A stretch of DNA of 64,000 bases from Litorimonas sp039975855 (GCA_039975855.1 JBDWGH010000002.1:1178001-1242000), one strand, 5' to 3'. Counted from the stretch's first letter, positions 1 to 9,032 are shown. Made by a program: numbers and translations. Notes: generated from the sequence alone by a model not told the origin.

Positions 1-144
1 AGGTTTCGAAACAGGTGGCGGGGTCGGTGTACCTGTTGTTGGCGGGGACGATACACTTGATGAGGAACCACCACCGCCACCGCAGCCGACCAATGCCAAC
101 ATCGCCACTGCATTCAGCAGGGCTGATCTAACTCTAAAATTCAC
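1..144 (-). CDS. Lipoprotein N-terminus (partial, runs off left edge)
   Basis: A GTG start at 144 is preceded by a GGGAGAG ribosome-binding site about 6 bases upstream. The 48 codons inside the window encode a short basic N-terminus, a hydrophobic stretch and a lipobox ending LALVGC, then a Gly/Ser run and a Pro/Thr-rich linker. This is a standard signal peptidase II lipoprotein leader with a flexible tether. The functional domain lies outside the window, so no role can be given. Confidence 0.7.
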   Translation of the reverse strand, partial: MNFRVRSALLNAVAMLALVGCGGGGGSSSSVSSPPTTGTPTPPPVSKP

Positions 145-268
145 TACGACTCTCCCGAAGCCCCCCGACCCAATTTTAGGTCTTAAGGCAATAGGATTAA
201 ATACGGCTTAAATCGGGCAAAAGCTGACGACGTAGTGAAACTTTGGTTAAGAAGCGGGACGAACGCCG

Positions 269-1540
269 TTAAGGCGCGGTAACTTTCGGTGCCGGTGTTG
301 TATGAAGATCAAATGCGCTATGCAAAGCCCGCACAGCTAATTCCGTATATTCGCTATCGATTAGGACAGAAATTTTAATCTCCGATGTCGCGATAACTTC
401 AACGTTGATGTTACGCTCCGCAAGCGCCTCAAACATAGTTTGCGCGACACCTGTGTGGCTGCGCATTCCAATCCCGACGACCGAAACCTTGGTCACATTG
501 GAATCAGATTTTATATCTTCAAATCCGATATCAGACTGAGCGGCCTTCAATGCGGAGAGAGCCTTGTCCAAATCACGTTTACCAACCGTATAGGTCAAGT
601 TGGCAGAGTTATCCGACCGCGAGATGCCTTGGACAATCATATCTACGATGACATTCGCATCGGACATAGCCCGGCAAACTTTTGCAACCATTCCTGGAGC
701 ATCCTGTAGACGCAACAAAGTAATCTGGGCTTCGTCGCGGGAATAGGCGACACCGCTAACAACACGTTCTTCCATGGTTTCATCCTCGTGGCAGACCAGA
801 GTTCCGGGGTTAAGGTCGCCCACATCCGCCATGCTGGTCAGAACACGGATAGGCAAATTATTATTCATAGCCAGTTCGACTGACCGGGTTTGGAGCACTT
901 TCGCGCCAAGTGAGGCCAGTTCTAACATTTCCTCAAACGCGATACGGTTGAGGCGGCGGGCGTCTTTAGCAATACGCGGATCCGTCGTGTAGATACCGTC
1001 CACATCTGTATAAATATCGCAGCGATCGGCCTTCAACGCCACAGCCAAAGCTACTGCGGATGTATCTGATCCGCCGCGACCCAAGGTCGAAATCCTGCCT
1101 TCTTCATTGACCCCTTGAAATCCAGCAACAACAGCGATGTTTCCGGCTTCCATTGAGGGACCAATGGCTGAGCTTTCAATTTCGGCAATGCGGGCCTTTG
1201 AATGCGCCATATCGGTACGCAAAGGGATCTGCCAGCCAAGCCAACTTCGGGCCTTTAGACCGCGACGCCTTAGCGCAATCGCCAGCAATCCAGATGTAAC
1301 CTGTTCGCCGCTTGCAACGATTGAATCATACTCGTCTTCTATTGCGGCGCCTTTTTCAGAGTCAGCGTCTAAGGCATCAACCAAAGCAACGAGACGGTTT
1401 GTTTCGCCGCTCATGGCGGAAACAACGACGGCAACCTCATTGCCCCCTTTTGCCTCTTCCGTAACGAGGCTCGCAACATGTCGAATGCGTTCCAGATTAG
1501 CGACAGATGTGCCGCCGAATTTCATGACGATGCGGGCCAC
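269..1540 (-). CDS. lysC: Aspartate kinase
   Basis: Phosphorylates L-aspartate, the first step to lysine, threonine, methionine and diaminopimelate. The 423 residues begin with KFGGTS at 7-12, the kinase nucleotide/aspartate signature, and carry TLGRGGSDTSAVAL and TDVDGIYTTDPR in the kinase domain. The C-terminal third holds two ACT domains (for example GVAQTMFEALAERNINVEVI), as in allosterically inhibited class III aspartokinases. Length is normal for Alphaproteobacteria. It is transcribed away from ubiG; dapF, a later enzyme of the same pathway, is at 59 kb in the window. Confidence 0.97.
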   Translation of the reverse strand: MARIVMKFGGTSVANLERIRHVASLVTEEAKGGNEVAVVVSAMSGETNRLVALVDALDADSEKGAAIEDEYDSIVASGEQVTSGLLAIALRRRGLKARSWLGWQIPLRTDMAHSKARIAEIESSAIGPSMEAGNIAVVAGFQGVNEEGRISTLGRGGSDTSAVALAVALKADRCDIYTDVDGIYTTDPRIAKDARRLNRIAFEEMLELASLGAKVLQTRSVELAMNNNLPIRVLTSMADVGDLNPGTLVCHEDETMEERVVSGVAYSRDEAQITLLRLQDAPGMVAKVCRAMSDANVIVDMIVQGISRSDNSANLTYTVGKRDLDKALSALKAAQSDIGFEDIKSDSNVTKVSVVGIGMRSHTGVAQTMFEALAERNINVEVIATSEIKISVLIDSEYTELAVRALHSAFDLHTTPAPKVTAP

Positions 1541-1742
1541 TTGCCGCCTCCGATTTTATTTCGTTTATCGCGACTCCAAACATCGGGCCGCACAATCGGC
1601 GACCTCATATGTCGAAGTTAGTATTTAAGCAATGAGAGATGACGCCTATTCAGTTCAAAACTATGTTTCCCCTCCTATTGATGGAACATGCGTATATAAT
1701 GGGATACCGTAGTTACCCTCGTGCCGAAGAGAAGATTTAGAA
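1541..1742. promoter_or_regulatory. Divergent lysC/ubiG promoter region
   Basis: This 202-bp gap between two divergent genes must hold both promoters. A perfect TATAAT sits at 1695-1700 on the plus strand, about 43 bases before the ubiG ATG, but no good -35 hexamer lies 16-18 bases upstream of it. An AAGAGAAG ribosome-binding site lies just before ubiG. No clear operator or riboswitch was seen. Confidence 0.4.
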
Positions 1743-2537
1743 ATGTCCCATAGTGAAGAATCACCAGAGCATCTTACCAGTGTTTCTGTAGATCCGGCAG
1801 AAATGGCGAGTTTTTCGCGCATGGCTGCGGATTGGTGGGACCCTACGGGACCATTTAAACCACTTCATATTATGAACGGTGCGCGGTTGAATCTGATTAA
1901 AGAAACAGTCTGCGAGCATTTTGGTCTGGATCCAGATATCGAACGCCCTTTGGAAGGCCTACGTGTTTTAGACATCGGATGCGGCGGCGGTTTGCTTTGC
2001 GAACCCATGGTTCGATTGGGCGCCAGCGTTACAGGTGTAGATGCTTTAGAACGAAATCTAAAAACGGCGAAAACTCATGCGGAGCAAGTCGGCATTGCGG
2101 TGGATTACCGCCACGGCACAATCGAACAAATGGTTGAACAAGGCGAACGTCCTTATGACGTCGTGTTGAACATGGAAGTTATCGAACATGTCGCAAACCC
2201 CCCTCACTTTATGGCGGATTGTGCCGCGATGGTGAAAACGCCAACCTCCAAAGCGCCTGGCGGCATAATGTTGTGTTCAACGATAAACCGAACGATGAAA
2301 GCTTTCGCTTTTGCTATCGTTGGAGCCGAATACGTATTGCGTTGGTTGCCGCGCGGCACCCATCAATATGATAAGTTCGTGAAACCAGCGGAATTATCCC
2401 GCTGGATGTCCGATGCTGGTCTCGCGATTACGGATCAGATCGGCATGACCCTAAACCCTCTGACGAATGTGTGGACAGTATCTGGGGATAAGTCGATCAA
2501 TTACGTCACTGTGGGAACAAAGAAGCGCCCATCCTAA
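1743..2537 (+). CDS. ubiG: Ubiquinone biosynthesis O-methyltransferase
   Basis: SAM-dependent methyltransferase that carries out the two O-methylations of ubiquinone synthesis. The 264-residue protein shows the UbiG-specific N-terminal block FSRMAADWWDPTGPFKPLH, which precedes a class I SAM-binding motif VLDIGCGGGLLCEP near residue 75. NMEVIEHV follows, then a C-terminal GTHQYDKFVKP segment typical of UbiG. The ATG at 1743 gives the usual family length. It is monocistronic here and divergent from lysC, an order common in Alphaproteobacteria. Confidence 0.96.
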   Translation: MSHSEESPEHLTSVSVDPAEMASFSRMAADWWDPTGPFKPLHIMNGARLNLIKETVCEHFGLDPDIERPLEGLRVLDIGCGGGLLCEPMVRLGASVTGVDALERNLKTAKTHAEQVGIAVDYRHGTIEQMVEQGERPYDVVLNMEVIEHVANPPHFMADCAAMVKTPTSKAPGGIMLCSTINRTMKAFAFAIVGAEYVLRWLPRGTHQYDKFVKPAELSRWMSDAGLAITDQIGMTLNPLTNVWTVSGDKSINYVTVGTKKRPS

Positions 2538-2571
2538 TTAGTTAACAAATCATGAAGACATTAAACACATT

Positions 2572-2585
2572 TCACCGGAAGGTGA
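2572..2585 (+). other. Small inverted repeat downstream of ubiG
   Basis: TCACC and GGTGA arms around a GGAA tetraloop, 35 bases after the ubiG stop. The stem is only 5 bp and no T-run follows directly, so it is a weak terminator candidate or a protein-binding site. Confidence 0.25.
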
Positions 2586-2722
2586 TTTAACTGTGACTGT
2601 CTTATTTTTACCAAAATGATAAGTAAAACAGGAGTGTAAGAAGTTAATACGCGTTAACAAAAATGGTAAAAACTTAATGGAACGGATGTATTCCAGTAAG
2701 TGTTGATCATTCAGTTTAGCGT

Positions 2723-2735
2723 CATGTTAAACATG
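2723..2735 (+). promoter_or_regulatory. Palindrome before the ParB-like gene
   Basis: CATGTT-A-AACATG is a perfect inverted repeat with 6-bp arms. It abuts the AAAGGA ribosome-binding site (2737-2742) of the ParB-like gene. The position suits an operator, or a hairpin that hides the ribosome-binding site, possibly for self-regulation. The surrounding 2538-2748 is AT-rich and contains repeated GTTAAC words. Confidence 0.35.
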
Positions 2736-2748
2736 AAAGGACGCCCCC

Positions 2749-3372
2749 ATGTCCCAGATTAAAACAGCCCCTGTGGATATGTTCACAACTTTACGATCTC
2801 GTTTATTCGTTGGTCGATTGCTACAAGATATTAAGTCTATTCAAGCCTCAATTGCGCGGTTTGGCCTTTTATCACCCATTGTTGTGACCCACTCTGAAGG
2901 GCAACTCATCGTCGTAGATGGTCGCAAACGTTTGGCTGCTATTCGCCGGTTGGAGTTCATGGGGCGCCTTCCCCGCTCACTTGTCAACATTCCTTATATC
3001 GAACTCCAAGATGCGAGGTTGGCCACGGCTAACGCCCCTGCCCTTATGTCCAATCGCGATTTGTATATAACAGTGACAGACATGTTTAAGGCTCATCAAA
3101 ACGTTACGAAAATCGCACAAGATCTCTATCTTAGCCGCGAATGCGTAAAACAGGTTTTGACTCTGGCGCGCTTGTCTTCACGCCTGCGTAAAGCTTTCTT
3201 TGACCGGACACTTAACTTCGATCAAGCCAGAGCTTTTGCCGCGCTACCTGAACACAAAGAACAAGAACGCACATTCATGGCTCTCGGTCCATTTGCGAAC
3301 AGTCAGGATATTCTTGATTTTGCCCAACAACCAGCGCCTGTGACGGCGGCACCTTTCCGATTAGCCGCTTAA
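2749..3372 (+). CDS. Orphan ParB/Spo0J-like DNA-binding protein
   Basis: The N-terminal half (about residues 20-100) is a ParB/sulfiredoxin-type domain: IQASIARFGLLSPIVV is followed by IVVDGRKRLAAIRRLE, the ParB box region with the DGxxR signature. Residues about 105-165 form a helix-turn-helix (VTKIAQDLYLSRECVKQVL), matching the KorB/ParB DNA-binding region. At 207 residues it lacks the dimerization domain of chromosomal ParB, and no parA is adjacent. It is therefore more likely a ParB-like regulator or plasmid-derived relic than the segregation protein. It converges on gpsA with a 4-bp overlap. Confidence 0.75.
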   Translation: MSQIKTAPVDMFTTLRSRLFVGRLLQDIKSIQASIARFGLLSPIVVTHSEGQLIVVDGRKRLAAIRRLEFMGRLPRSLVNIPYIELQDARLATANAPALMSNRDLYITVTDMFKAHQNVTKIAQDLYLSRECVKQVLTLARLSSRLRKAFFDRTLNFDQARAFAALPEHKEQERTFMALGPFANSQDILDFAQQPAPVTAAPFRLAA

Positions 3373-4379
3373 CCCGCTTCGCTTTTCAAGGGCCGGGAAA
3401 GTAATTCAGACATTGCGCCTGCGGGGGTTATCTCTCCGCTAAGCACTCGGTTAACGGCGACACAGATCGGCAGATCAACACCTGCTTTCTCCGCCAATTT
3501 GACGAGAGCCGGCGCAGTAGCAACCCCTTCCGTGACTGAATTTCGGGATGCTAAAATGGCGTCTAGGCTTTCACCTTTTCCTAATCGCATGCCGCAAGAC
3601 ATGTTACGTGATTGAGTGGAGCTGCAGGTTAAGACCAAATCGCCCAAACCACACAAACCAGATAAAGTCTCAGGTCTGGCTCCCAAAGCAGCGCCTAGGC
3701 GGTTCATTTCTGCAAAACCCCGCGCAATCAAGGCTGCATGGGCACTCTGTCCCAACCCCATTCCCAAGAGCATACCACAAGCAATCGCTAAGACGTTTTT
3801 CACGGCCCCGCCCACTTCCGCGCCGATCATATCGTCAGTTGTGTAGGGACGGAAAGTCAGCCCTTGGATTAAGGGTGCCAGTTGGTTTGCTGCGTTTAAA
3901 TCATCCCCAGCCAAGGTCACCGCGGTTGGTAAGCCTTTCACAACGTCACGTGCGAAACTAGGCCCCGACAGGACGAATCGTGCCGCGCCAGGAACGGTTT
4001 CTGACAAAACCTCATTCATAAAGTCCAAGGTCGAAATCTCGATACCCTTTGAGCATAGCACGACGGGAAGACCGTCAGGAATATATGGCGCGAAAACTTC
4101 CAGCTGAGCTCGCGTATATTGAGCCGGGATAACAGACAAACATAGGTCAGCACTTGCAAAATTGGGAAAGTCTGCGGTCGCAGTAATCCGGTCATGCAAA
4201 ATTGCGTCTGGCAAATATGCGGAATTTTCGCGCAACTTATTTATCGCGGCAGCTTGATCGGCGTCGCGCAACCAAAGCGTCACAGCGTGGCCATTAGCCG
4301 CCAAAAGCTGCGCCAATGCGGTGCCCCAAGATCCAGCGCCCAGCACGATAGCATTTATCCGTTTCGTCGATTTTGTCAT
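3369..4379 (-). CDS. gpsA: Glycerol-3-phosphate dehydrogenase [NAD(P)+]
   Basis: Reduces dihydroxyacetone phosphate to sn-glycerol 3-phosphate for phospholipid synthesis. The N-terminal Rossmann motif GAGSWGTALAQLLAANGH (about 14-31), VLCSKGIE, LSGPSFARDV and the C-terminal GLCGLGDLVLTCSS are all GpsA signatures; 336 residues is the family length. Its ATG overlaps the stop of the upstream DUF1178 gene (TAATG), so it is the last gene of a grxC-nitrilase-DUF1178-gpsA minus-strand run. Confidence 0.96.
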   Translation of the reverse strand: MTKSTKRINAIVLGAGSWGTALAQLLAANGHAVTLWLRDADQAAAINKLRENSAYLPDAILHDRITATADFPNFASADLCLSVIPAQYTRAQLEVFAPYIPDGLPVVLCSKGIEISTLDFMNEVLSETVPGAARFVLSGPSFARDVVKGLPTAVTLAGDDLNAANQLAPLIQGLTFRPYTTDDMIGAEVGGAVKNVLAIACGMLLGMGLGQSAHAALIARGFAEMNRLGAALGARPETLSGLCGLGDLVLTCSSTQSRNMSCGMRLGKGESLDAILASRNSVTEGVATAPALVKLAEKAGVDLPICVAVNRVLSGEITPAGAMSELLSRPLKSEAG

Positions 4380-4813
4380 TAATTGAGCTTTGTCTTATCC
4401 GCTTCAGGCACAAAGGCATCTGGCAGAGGGTGTGCCGTGATGCCCTCTTCTTTCAGCGCCTTGGTTTCAGGCGGCGTGGCCGATCCATAAATTCCGCGTT
4501 CGGGTTTTTCTCCGTAGTGAATAGCCCGCGCTTCTTCGGCGAAGTTCGTACCTACATTCTCGTAATTCTTGCCAATTTCATCTCTAATTTTCGTAGCCAT
4601 TGCCGTCATCGCCATTTCTGCCTTTTCAGCGCGTGCCTCTGTTTTTCGCGCGGTCTTCACGGCCGGAGCCATAATGGCTTTTTCAACCTTATCAGTTGCG
4701 CAAATCGGGCAGCGAAGAAGCCCAGATTTTGCTTGTTCGTCATAATCTGAAGAGCTTGAAAACCAGCCCTCAAACTCATGGTCAGATGCGCATAAAAGAT
4801 TGTACCGGATCAT
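4379..4813 (-). CDS. DUF1178 family protein
   Basis: Small soluble protein of unknown function, common in Alpha- and Betaproteobacteria. It starts MIRYNLLCASDHEFEGWF, as in the family, with a CPIC knuckle near residue 36 (after LRC) that may bind metal. The start at 4813 is chosen because its ATG forms an ATGA overlap with the stop of the nitrilase gene and gives the conserved MIRYNL N-terminus; an upstream in-frame ATG at 4831 is rejected. The middle is a lysine/alanine-rich helix. Confidence 0.88.
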   Translation of the reverse strand: MIRYNLLCASDHEFEGWFSSSSDYDEQAKSGLLRCPICATDKVEKAIMAPAVKTARKTEARAEKAEMAMTAMATKIRDEIGKNYENVGTNFAEEARAIHYGEKPERGIYGSATPPETKALKEEGITAHPLPDAFVPEADKTKLN

Positions 4814-5613
4814 GAGCCACCGCCCTGCCAAGCGGGTATGCGTTGCCGAGCTTGTTTTACTTTAATAGGCTCGATTTTCGCGCACACAAATCCTGGCATG
4901 TCGTGATCAAGTTTTGCGACCACCTCACCCCAAGGAGCGACGATTGTGGAACGCCCCCAAGTCTTTCGCCCATCCTCGTGATGCCCGCCCTGAGCAGGAG
5001 CAATCACATAAGCGCCCGTCTCTATTGCCCGAGAACGCAATAGCGTTTCCCAATGCGCCTTTCCTGTAGCGACAGTGAACGCCGCTGGTGCCGTAATCAT
5101 ATCGACTTCTGATCGAGCATAAGTTCCGTAGAGCGACGGAAAACGTAGATCGTAACAAATAGAAAACCCCAATGATAATTGCCCCGCTTTCCCGGTCACA
5201 GGCACATCACCTGCCGTATAACTATCCGCCTCGCGATAGCTTTCTGACTTAGATAAGGCCGCTTCAAACAAATGAATTTTATCATATTGTGCAGACAATT
5301 TTCCATGTGGTGCAAACAATAAAGACCGGTTCGCGATTTTCCCGTCGTCTCGTAAAATAGCGAGAGACCCGATAAGTAAATGAATGGAAAGATCTGCAGC
5401 CAGTTTAGAAAAGGCAAAGACGCCCGCGTCGTCATCCATGCCGCGGACCTCGCTTCGTAAGGATGCAGGATCCCGCTGCAACAAATGGGTCATTTCAGGT
5501 GTCGCAATAAACGTCGCACCCTCTGCCGCCGCAGCACGCACAAGTTCAGACGCCGCCGCAATATTCGCGGCGACATCTATTCCTGAACACATCTGGATGA
5601 CAGCAGCTTTCAA
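4810..5613 (-). CDS. Carbon-nitrogen hydrolase (Nit/nitrilase superfamily)
   Basis: The nitrilase-fold catalytic triad can be read: Glu in TPEM (about residue 40), Lys in YDKIHLFE (about 116) and Cys in FSICYDLRFP (about 151). Length of 267 residues and these motifs fit the Nit1/Nit2-like branch, which repairs deaminated glutathione or hydrolyses omega-amides. The neighbouring glutaredoxin gene (3 bp away) is consistent with a glutathione link, which is an inference. The start at 5613 gives the usual MKAAVIQMCSG N-terminus. Confidence 0.92.
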   Translation of the reverse strand: MKAAVIQMCSGIDVAANIAAASELVRAAAAEGATFIATPEMTHLLQRDPASLRSEVRGMDDDAGVFAFSKLAADLSIHLLIGSLAILRDDGKIANRSLLFAPHGKLSAQYDKIHLFEAALSKSESYREADSYTAGDVPVTGKAGQLSLGFSICYDLRFPSLYGTYARSEVDMITAPAAFTVATGKAHWETLLRSRAIETGAYVIAPAQGGHHEDGRKTWGRSTIVAPWGEVVAKLDHDMPGFVCAKIEPIKVKQARQRIPAWQGGGS

Positions 5614-5616
5614 GCC

Positions 5617-5871
5617 TCAGAGACCCAACATCTTGTCAAGCTTACCTGAACGGTCCAGCGCGTGGACATCGTCACATCCACCAACATGTTTGCCGTCGAT
5701 AAAGATTTGGGGGAAAGTGTTTCGGCCTGACCGCTCATTCATTTCTTTGCGCTTATCTCGGTCCATTGCGGCTGGGATGTCGATGAAGTCAACGCCTTTG
5801 TTTTTCAAGAGCGCCTTTGCCTTTATGCAAAAAGGGCAAAACGCTTTCGTATACATTTCAACTTTAGCCAT
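5617..5871 (-). CDS. grxC: Glutaredoxin 3
   Basis: An 84-residue glutathione-dependent disulfide reductase. The active site reads CPFC (residues 12-15) instead of the more usual CPYC, followed by the TFPQIFI cis-proline loop and GGCDD glutathione-binding motif. It opens the grxC-nitrilase-DUF1178-gpsA group. Confidence 0.94.
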   Translation of the reverse strand: MAKVEMYTKAFCPFCIKAKALLKNKGVDFIDIPAAMDRDKRKEMNERSGRNTFPQIFIDGKHVGGCDDVHALDRSGKLDKMLGL

Positions 5872-5915
5872 GTGATGTCAGTCCTTTGATAAATTCGTGC
5901 GGCGGTGTGAACGCC

Positions 5916-6683
5916 TTATGTAGGCAATGCAGCGGCTTTTGCCACGCGCGCGAGACAAATTCCATCAACACGTGCGGCGCCTGCCTTTTTTAGTGTTCGC
6001 GCACAGGCCTCCAATGTCGCGCCTGTTGTTAGTACATCATCTATTAAAACGAGGTTCCGGTCTTTGATTTCATTCAACCGTTTAACTGAGAAAGCACCTC
6101 TAACATTCTCGGCGCGGGCACGAGCATTAAACCCGCCTTGGCTTTCCGTGCGGCGAGTTCTGAATAATATATCCGGCGCAAACCTGGCGGGGGTAATTTT
6201 AGCAAGAGCTCGCGCCAAGAGCGCCGCCTGATTGTATCGACGTTTGATTAGGCGAGTTGAATGTAATGGAACAGGGACGAGAAGATCTGCGTCACTTAAA
6301 ACATCTCGCCCGGCTCTTCGCATTTGCGCCGCGAAACTGGCCAAACCTTCCGTGCGTCCACCATGCTTGAAGGACAAGATCAATGCCCGCGAGCCATCGT
6401 CATATGCCATCGGGGCTCGCGCACGATCAAAGTCGGGACGTTTCGTTGAACAGCGCGCACAAAGGGATCCGCTTTGTACGGCGTATTCAAATGGAAAGCC
6501 GCAAGCTTCGCACCACGGAGCATCCAAAAAGCTAACATCCGCCCACATGCGTTTGGCGATTGGATCTGCATCTAGCCCAAGCAATTCCTGTGGCGGCAGC
6601 AAAGTATCAATCACGGCGCTCCCCGCCGATTTCAATCGACGAGTTGTGTATTGTGTCAGGCTGTCATCTTGCGCTGTCGACAT
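5916..6683 (-). CDS. comF: ComF family phosphoribosyltransferase-like protein
   Basis: ComF proteins aid uptake of transforming DNA in competent bacteria and are widespread elsewhere. A double-zinc-ribbon-like start (CEACGFPF and CARC) precedes a phosphoribosyltransferase domain with VPVPLHSTRLIKRRYNQA and the PRPP loop VLIDDVLTTGAT near the C-terminus. The start at 6683 (MSTAQDD) is chosen because the next upstream ATG (6725) would overlap the divergent methyltransferase gene; neither has a strong ribosome-binding site. Confidence 0.9.
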   Translation of the reverse strand: MSTAQDDSLTQYTTRRLKSAGSAVIDTLLPPQELLGLDADPIAKRMWADVSFLDAPWCEACGFPFEYAVQSGSLCARCSTKRPDFDRARAPMAYDDGSRALILSFKHGGRTEGLASFAAQMRRAGRDVLSDADLLVPVPLHSTRLIKRRYNQAALLARALAKITPARFAPDILFRTRRTESQGGFNARARAENVRGAFSVKRLNEIKDRNLVLIDDVLTTGATLEACARTLKKAGAARVDGICLARVAKAAALPT

Positions 6684-6706
6684 GAGAGTGAGAGTAGCGA
6701 AAGCAT

Positions 6707-7552
6707 ATGAACACGTCGCCTCCAAAAATATTTAATCCTCGTGCTCGGGACTTAGTCCAAGCCCGCAGTGCGAAACGGCAAGCTCGTTCAGGCATTTCTT
6801 TCTTATATTCTCGCGCTGCCAAAGATGCAGCATCACGATTAGAGGATATAAACCGTCAATTTGGTCGCTCCGTTTTGGTTGGCGCGATGGATGGGCGGGA
6901 TATCATAACGGCCAAGTTACGTTCAGATCGGCGACCCGAGAACTTTCTGCATATCGTATCACCCGCTGACATAAACGGCCAATATGATTTAGTCGTCTCC
7001 CTTCTGGAATTACAAAGTGACGACACCATACCAGACACGTTGATGCAGTATCGAAAACACCTCGCGCCTGACGGATTGCTGCTCGTTGCATTTTTCGGCG
7101 GCGAAACACTGACGGAATTACGGCAAAGCCTTTACGCGACCGATCAAGCCGTCATCGACGGAGCAGCGGCCAGAGTATATCCCATGGTCGATTACAGCCA
7201 AGCAGCCATGCTGTTAGGGCGAACTGGGTTAGCTCTACCAGTTGTGGATATGGATCGAGTAAAGGTCTCCTACGGGAAACTTATGAGCCTTGTTTCTGAT
7301 CTCAGGGATTTAGGGCTTACAAATGTCTTGACGGCCCGGGACAAACGCCCGCTCACTCGAAAATGGTTAGCCGCTCTAAAAACAAATTATGCTGAACACT
7401 TCGCCCGAGCAGATGGAAAATTGACCACCACATTCGAAATCATCTGGATGACAGGTTGGGCACCGCATAAAAATCAGCAAAAACCGCTCAAGCCTGGTAG
7501 TGCCAAAGTGCGCTTAGCAGATGCCCTTAAAACGCAGGAAACAAAAATTTAG
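6707..7552 (+). CDS. NDUFAF5/BioC-like SAM-dependent methyltransferase
   Basis: The start FNPRARDLVQARSAKR and the body fit the alphaproteobacterial relatives of mitochondrial NDUFAF5, a complex I assembly factor of the methyltransferase fold. YDLVVSLLELQ occupies the motif II/III position and LAPDGLLLVAFFGGETL matches the family. Motif I is weak (VLVGAMDGRD), which is also true of NDUFAF5, where the enzyme hydroxylates rather than methylates. It diverges from comF and converges, with a 4-bp overlap, on the CaiB-like gene. Confidence 0.82.
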   Translation: MNTSPPKIFNPRARDLVQARSAKRQARSGISFLYSRAAKDAASRLEDINRQFGRSVLVGAMDGRDIITAKLRSDRRPENFLHIVSPADINGQYDLVVSLLELQSDDTIPDTLMQYRKHLAPDGLLLVAFFGGETLTELRQSLYATDQAVIDGAAARVYPMVDYSQAAMLLGRTGLALPVVDMDRVKVSYGKLMSLVSDLRDLGLTNVLTARDKRPLTRKWLAALKTNYAEHFARADGKLTTTFEIIWMTGWAPHKNQQKPLKPGSAKVRLADALKTQETKI

Positions 7553-8676
7553 GCGATCACACCTGCGGACCTGAGTCTCTCCAATTTTGCCTTGTCATAT
7601 CCCAGTTCCGAAAAAACCTCATCGGCTCCGTCGTTTGGCCCCGGCACAGTGAAGTCTGGGTTCGTTTCCATACCCTGAAAGCCGGGTGCGGGACGGGGAT
7701 GAATGAACGGGCCTTGTTTCCGCAAACCGCCTCGCGCTGCATTTTGTGGATGGGTGGGGGCTTCATCATAGGTGAGAACTGGTGTGACGCAGGCATCGGT
7801 GCCGTCGAAAATACTCGCCCACTCATCACGAGTTTTGGACCTAAATTTGGCTTCCAGAATGGCATGTTGTTCTGGAAATTTGGACGTATCCATCTGCTTG
7901 CCATAGTCCTCTTTTTTAATCTCCAGAATTTGAAGCATCTCAGCGAAAAACTGTGGCTCTAGCGGACCGACCGCCATGAATTTTTTGTCTTTTGTGGAAT
8001 AACATCGATAAAATGGCCAAGCGCCGTCCAACATATTTGTTCCGCGCTCCGGCGACCATTGACCCAAACCAGCGAGCATATGCAGGACGCTCATCATAGA
8101 ATTTGTACCGTCAATTATCGCCGCATCAACAACGTCACCTTTGCCAGTTCGTTCAGCCTGAAAGAGGGCTGCAAGAATACCCGCGACCAGAAACAATGAG
8201 CCGCCGCCGTAATCACCGACGAGGTTAAGCGGCGGCGATGGCGGCGTACCCTTTCGGCCCATCGCGCCGAGCGCACCTGTTATCGAAATATAGTTTATGT
8301 CGTGACCAGCCACAGTCGCCCAAGGTCCTGTCTGTCCCCATCCTGTCATGCGCCCATAAACGAGTTTTGGTTTTATTGCGTGGCAGGATTCTGGTCCGAC
8401 GCCCAATCGCTCCGTTACGCCAGGACGCAAACCTTCGAATAAAACATCCGCTGTTTTTACTAAGTCCAAAACCACTGCTGCGCCTTCAGGTTTTCGCAAA
8501 TCTAAAGTGATGGCTTTTTTCCCACGGTTGGAGAGATTGGGAATTGCACCCATCGGACCAGGCCGGTTTACCAAAATAACCTCCGCGCCCATATCCGCCA
8601 ATAATTGACCTGCATAAGGCCCGGGGCCAATACCCGCGAGTTCGATAATTCGGACGCCATCGAGCGGTTTGGTCAT
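7549..8676 (-). CDS. CaiB/BaiF family CoA transferase (alpha-methylacyl-CoA racemase-like)
   Basis: The opening MTKPLDGVRIIELAGIGPGP with GPYAGQLLADMGAEVI is the class III CoA-transferase/Amacr signature. FEGLRPGVTERLGVGP and GDYGGGSLFLVAGILAALF follow. It would move or epimerize CoA thioesters, probably in branched-chain lipid or sterol side-chain breakdown. At 375 residues it is full length. Its ATG overlaps the stop of the DUF4031 gene by 4 bp, so the two are translationally coupled. Confidence 0.92.
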   Translation of the reverse strand: MTKPLDGVRIIELAGIGPGPYAGQLLADMGAEVILVNRPGPMGAIPNLSNRGKKAITLDLRKPEGAAVVLDLVKTADVLFEGLRPGVTERLGVGPESCHAIKPKLVYGRMTGWGQTGPWATVAGHDINYISITGALGAMGRKGTPPSPPLNLVGDYGGGSLFLVAGILAALFQAERTGKGDVVDAAIIDGTNSMMSVLHMLAGLGQWSPERGTNMLDGAWPFYRCYSTKDKKFMAVGPLEPQFFAEMLQILEIKKEDYGKQMDTSKFPEQHAILEAKFRSKTRDEWASIFDGTDACVTPVLTYDEAPTHPQNAARGGLRKQGPFIHPRPAPGFQGMETNPDFTVPGPNDGADEVFSELGYDKAKLERLRSAGVIA

Positions 8677-9032
8677 ATATTTCTCTCTCTAATAAGCTGC
8701 GCGTAGCGCGCCGTTCTATTCAATGTACGTTGGTATTTCAGTTGAAGTGCAGGGTCGGATTTAGCTTCCGCCCATTCAATCCCTAGCCGTGCAGCATAAT
8801 GTAAGCCTGTACGTTGACAGACCTCTATCGCGCCGAGAGCAAGGGCTTTGGCGCGCTTGTGTTCTGGAATGTCGTAATGCGGGTGACTGGCTTTAGGCGG
8901 AGCTTGGAACCAACGCCGCTCCATCCCGATTTGATCCGCCATCATATGCAGCTCCTCAAGGGTATCAGCGATCATGTGGCACATGATATAACCCCGAAAT
9001 GGATGGCGGGCGGTATCAACGTAAACGCTCAT
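8673..9032 (-). CDS. DUF4031 domain protein
   Basis: The first 85 residues match the DUF4031 pattern: MSVYVD at the start, CHMIADT, ELHMMADQIGM and SHPHYDIPEHKRAKAL. The domain's function is unknown. The remaining 34 residues are basic. It is coupled by ATGA to the CoA transferase, which may mean a shared substrate pathway, but nothing in the sequence shows this. Confidence 0.78.
   Translation of the reverse strand: MSVYVDTARHPFRGYIMCHMIADTLEELHMMADQIGMERRWFQAPPKASHPHYDIPEHKRAKALALGAIEVCQRTGLHYAARLGIEWAEAKSDPALQLKYQRTLNRTARYAQLIRERNI

Noticed and set aside
1137..1628. 163-codon plus-strand frame over lysC
   Set aside because: Antisense to a certain aspartate kinase gene and no protein-like motif or ribosome-binding site.
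5384..5875. 163-codon plus-strand frame across nitrilase and grxC
   Set aside because: Antisense to two well-supported genes, composition not protein-like.
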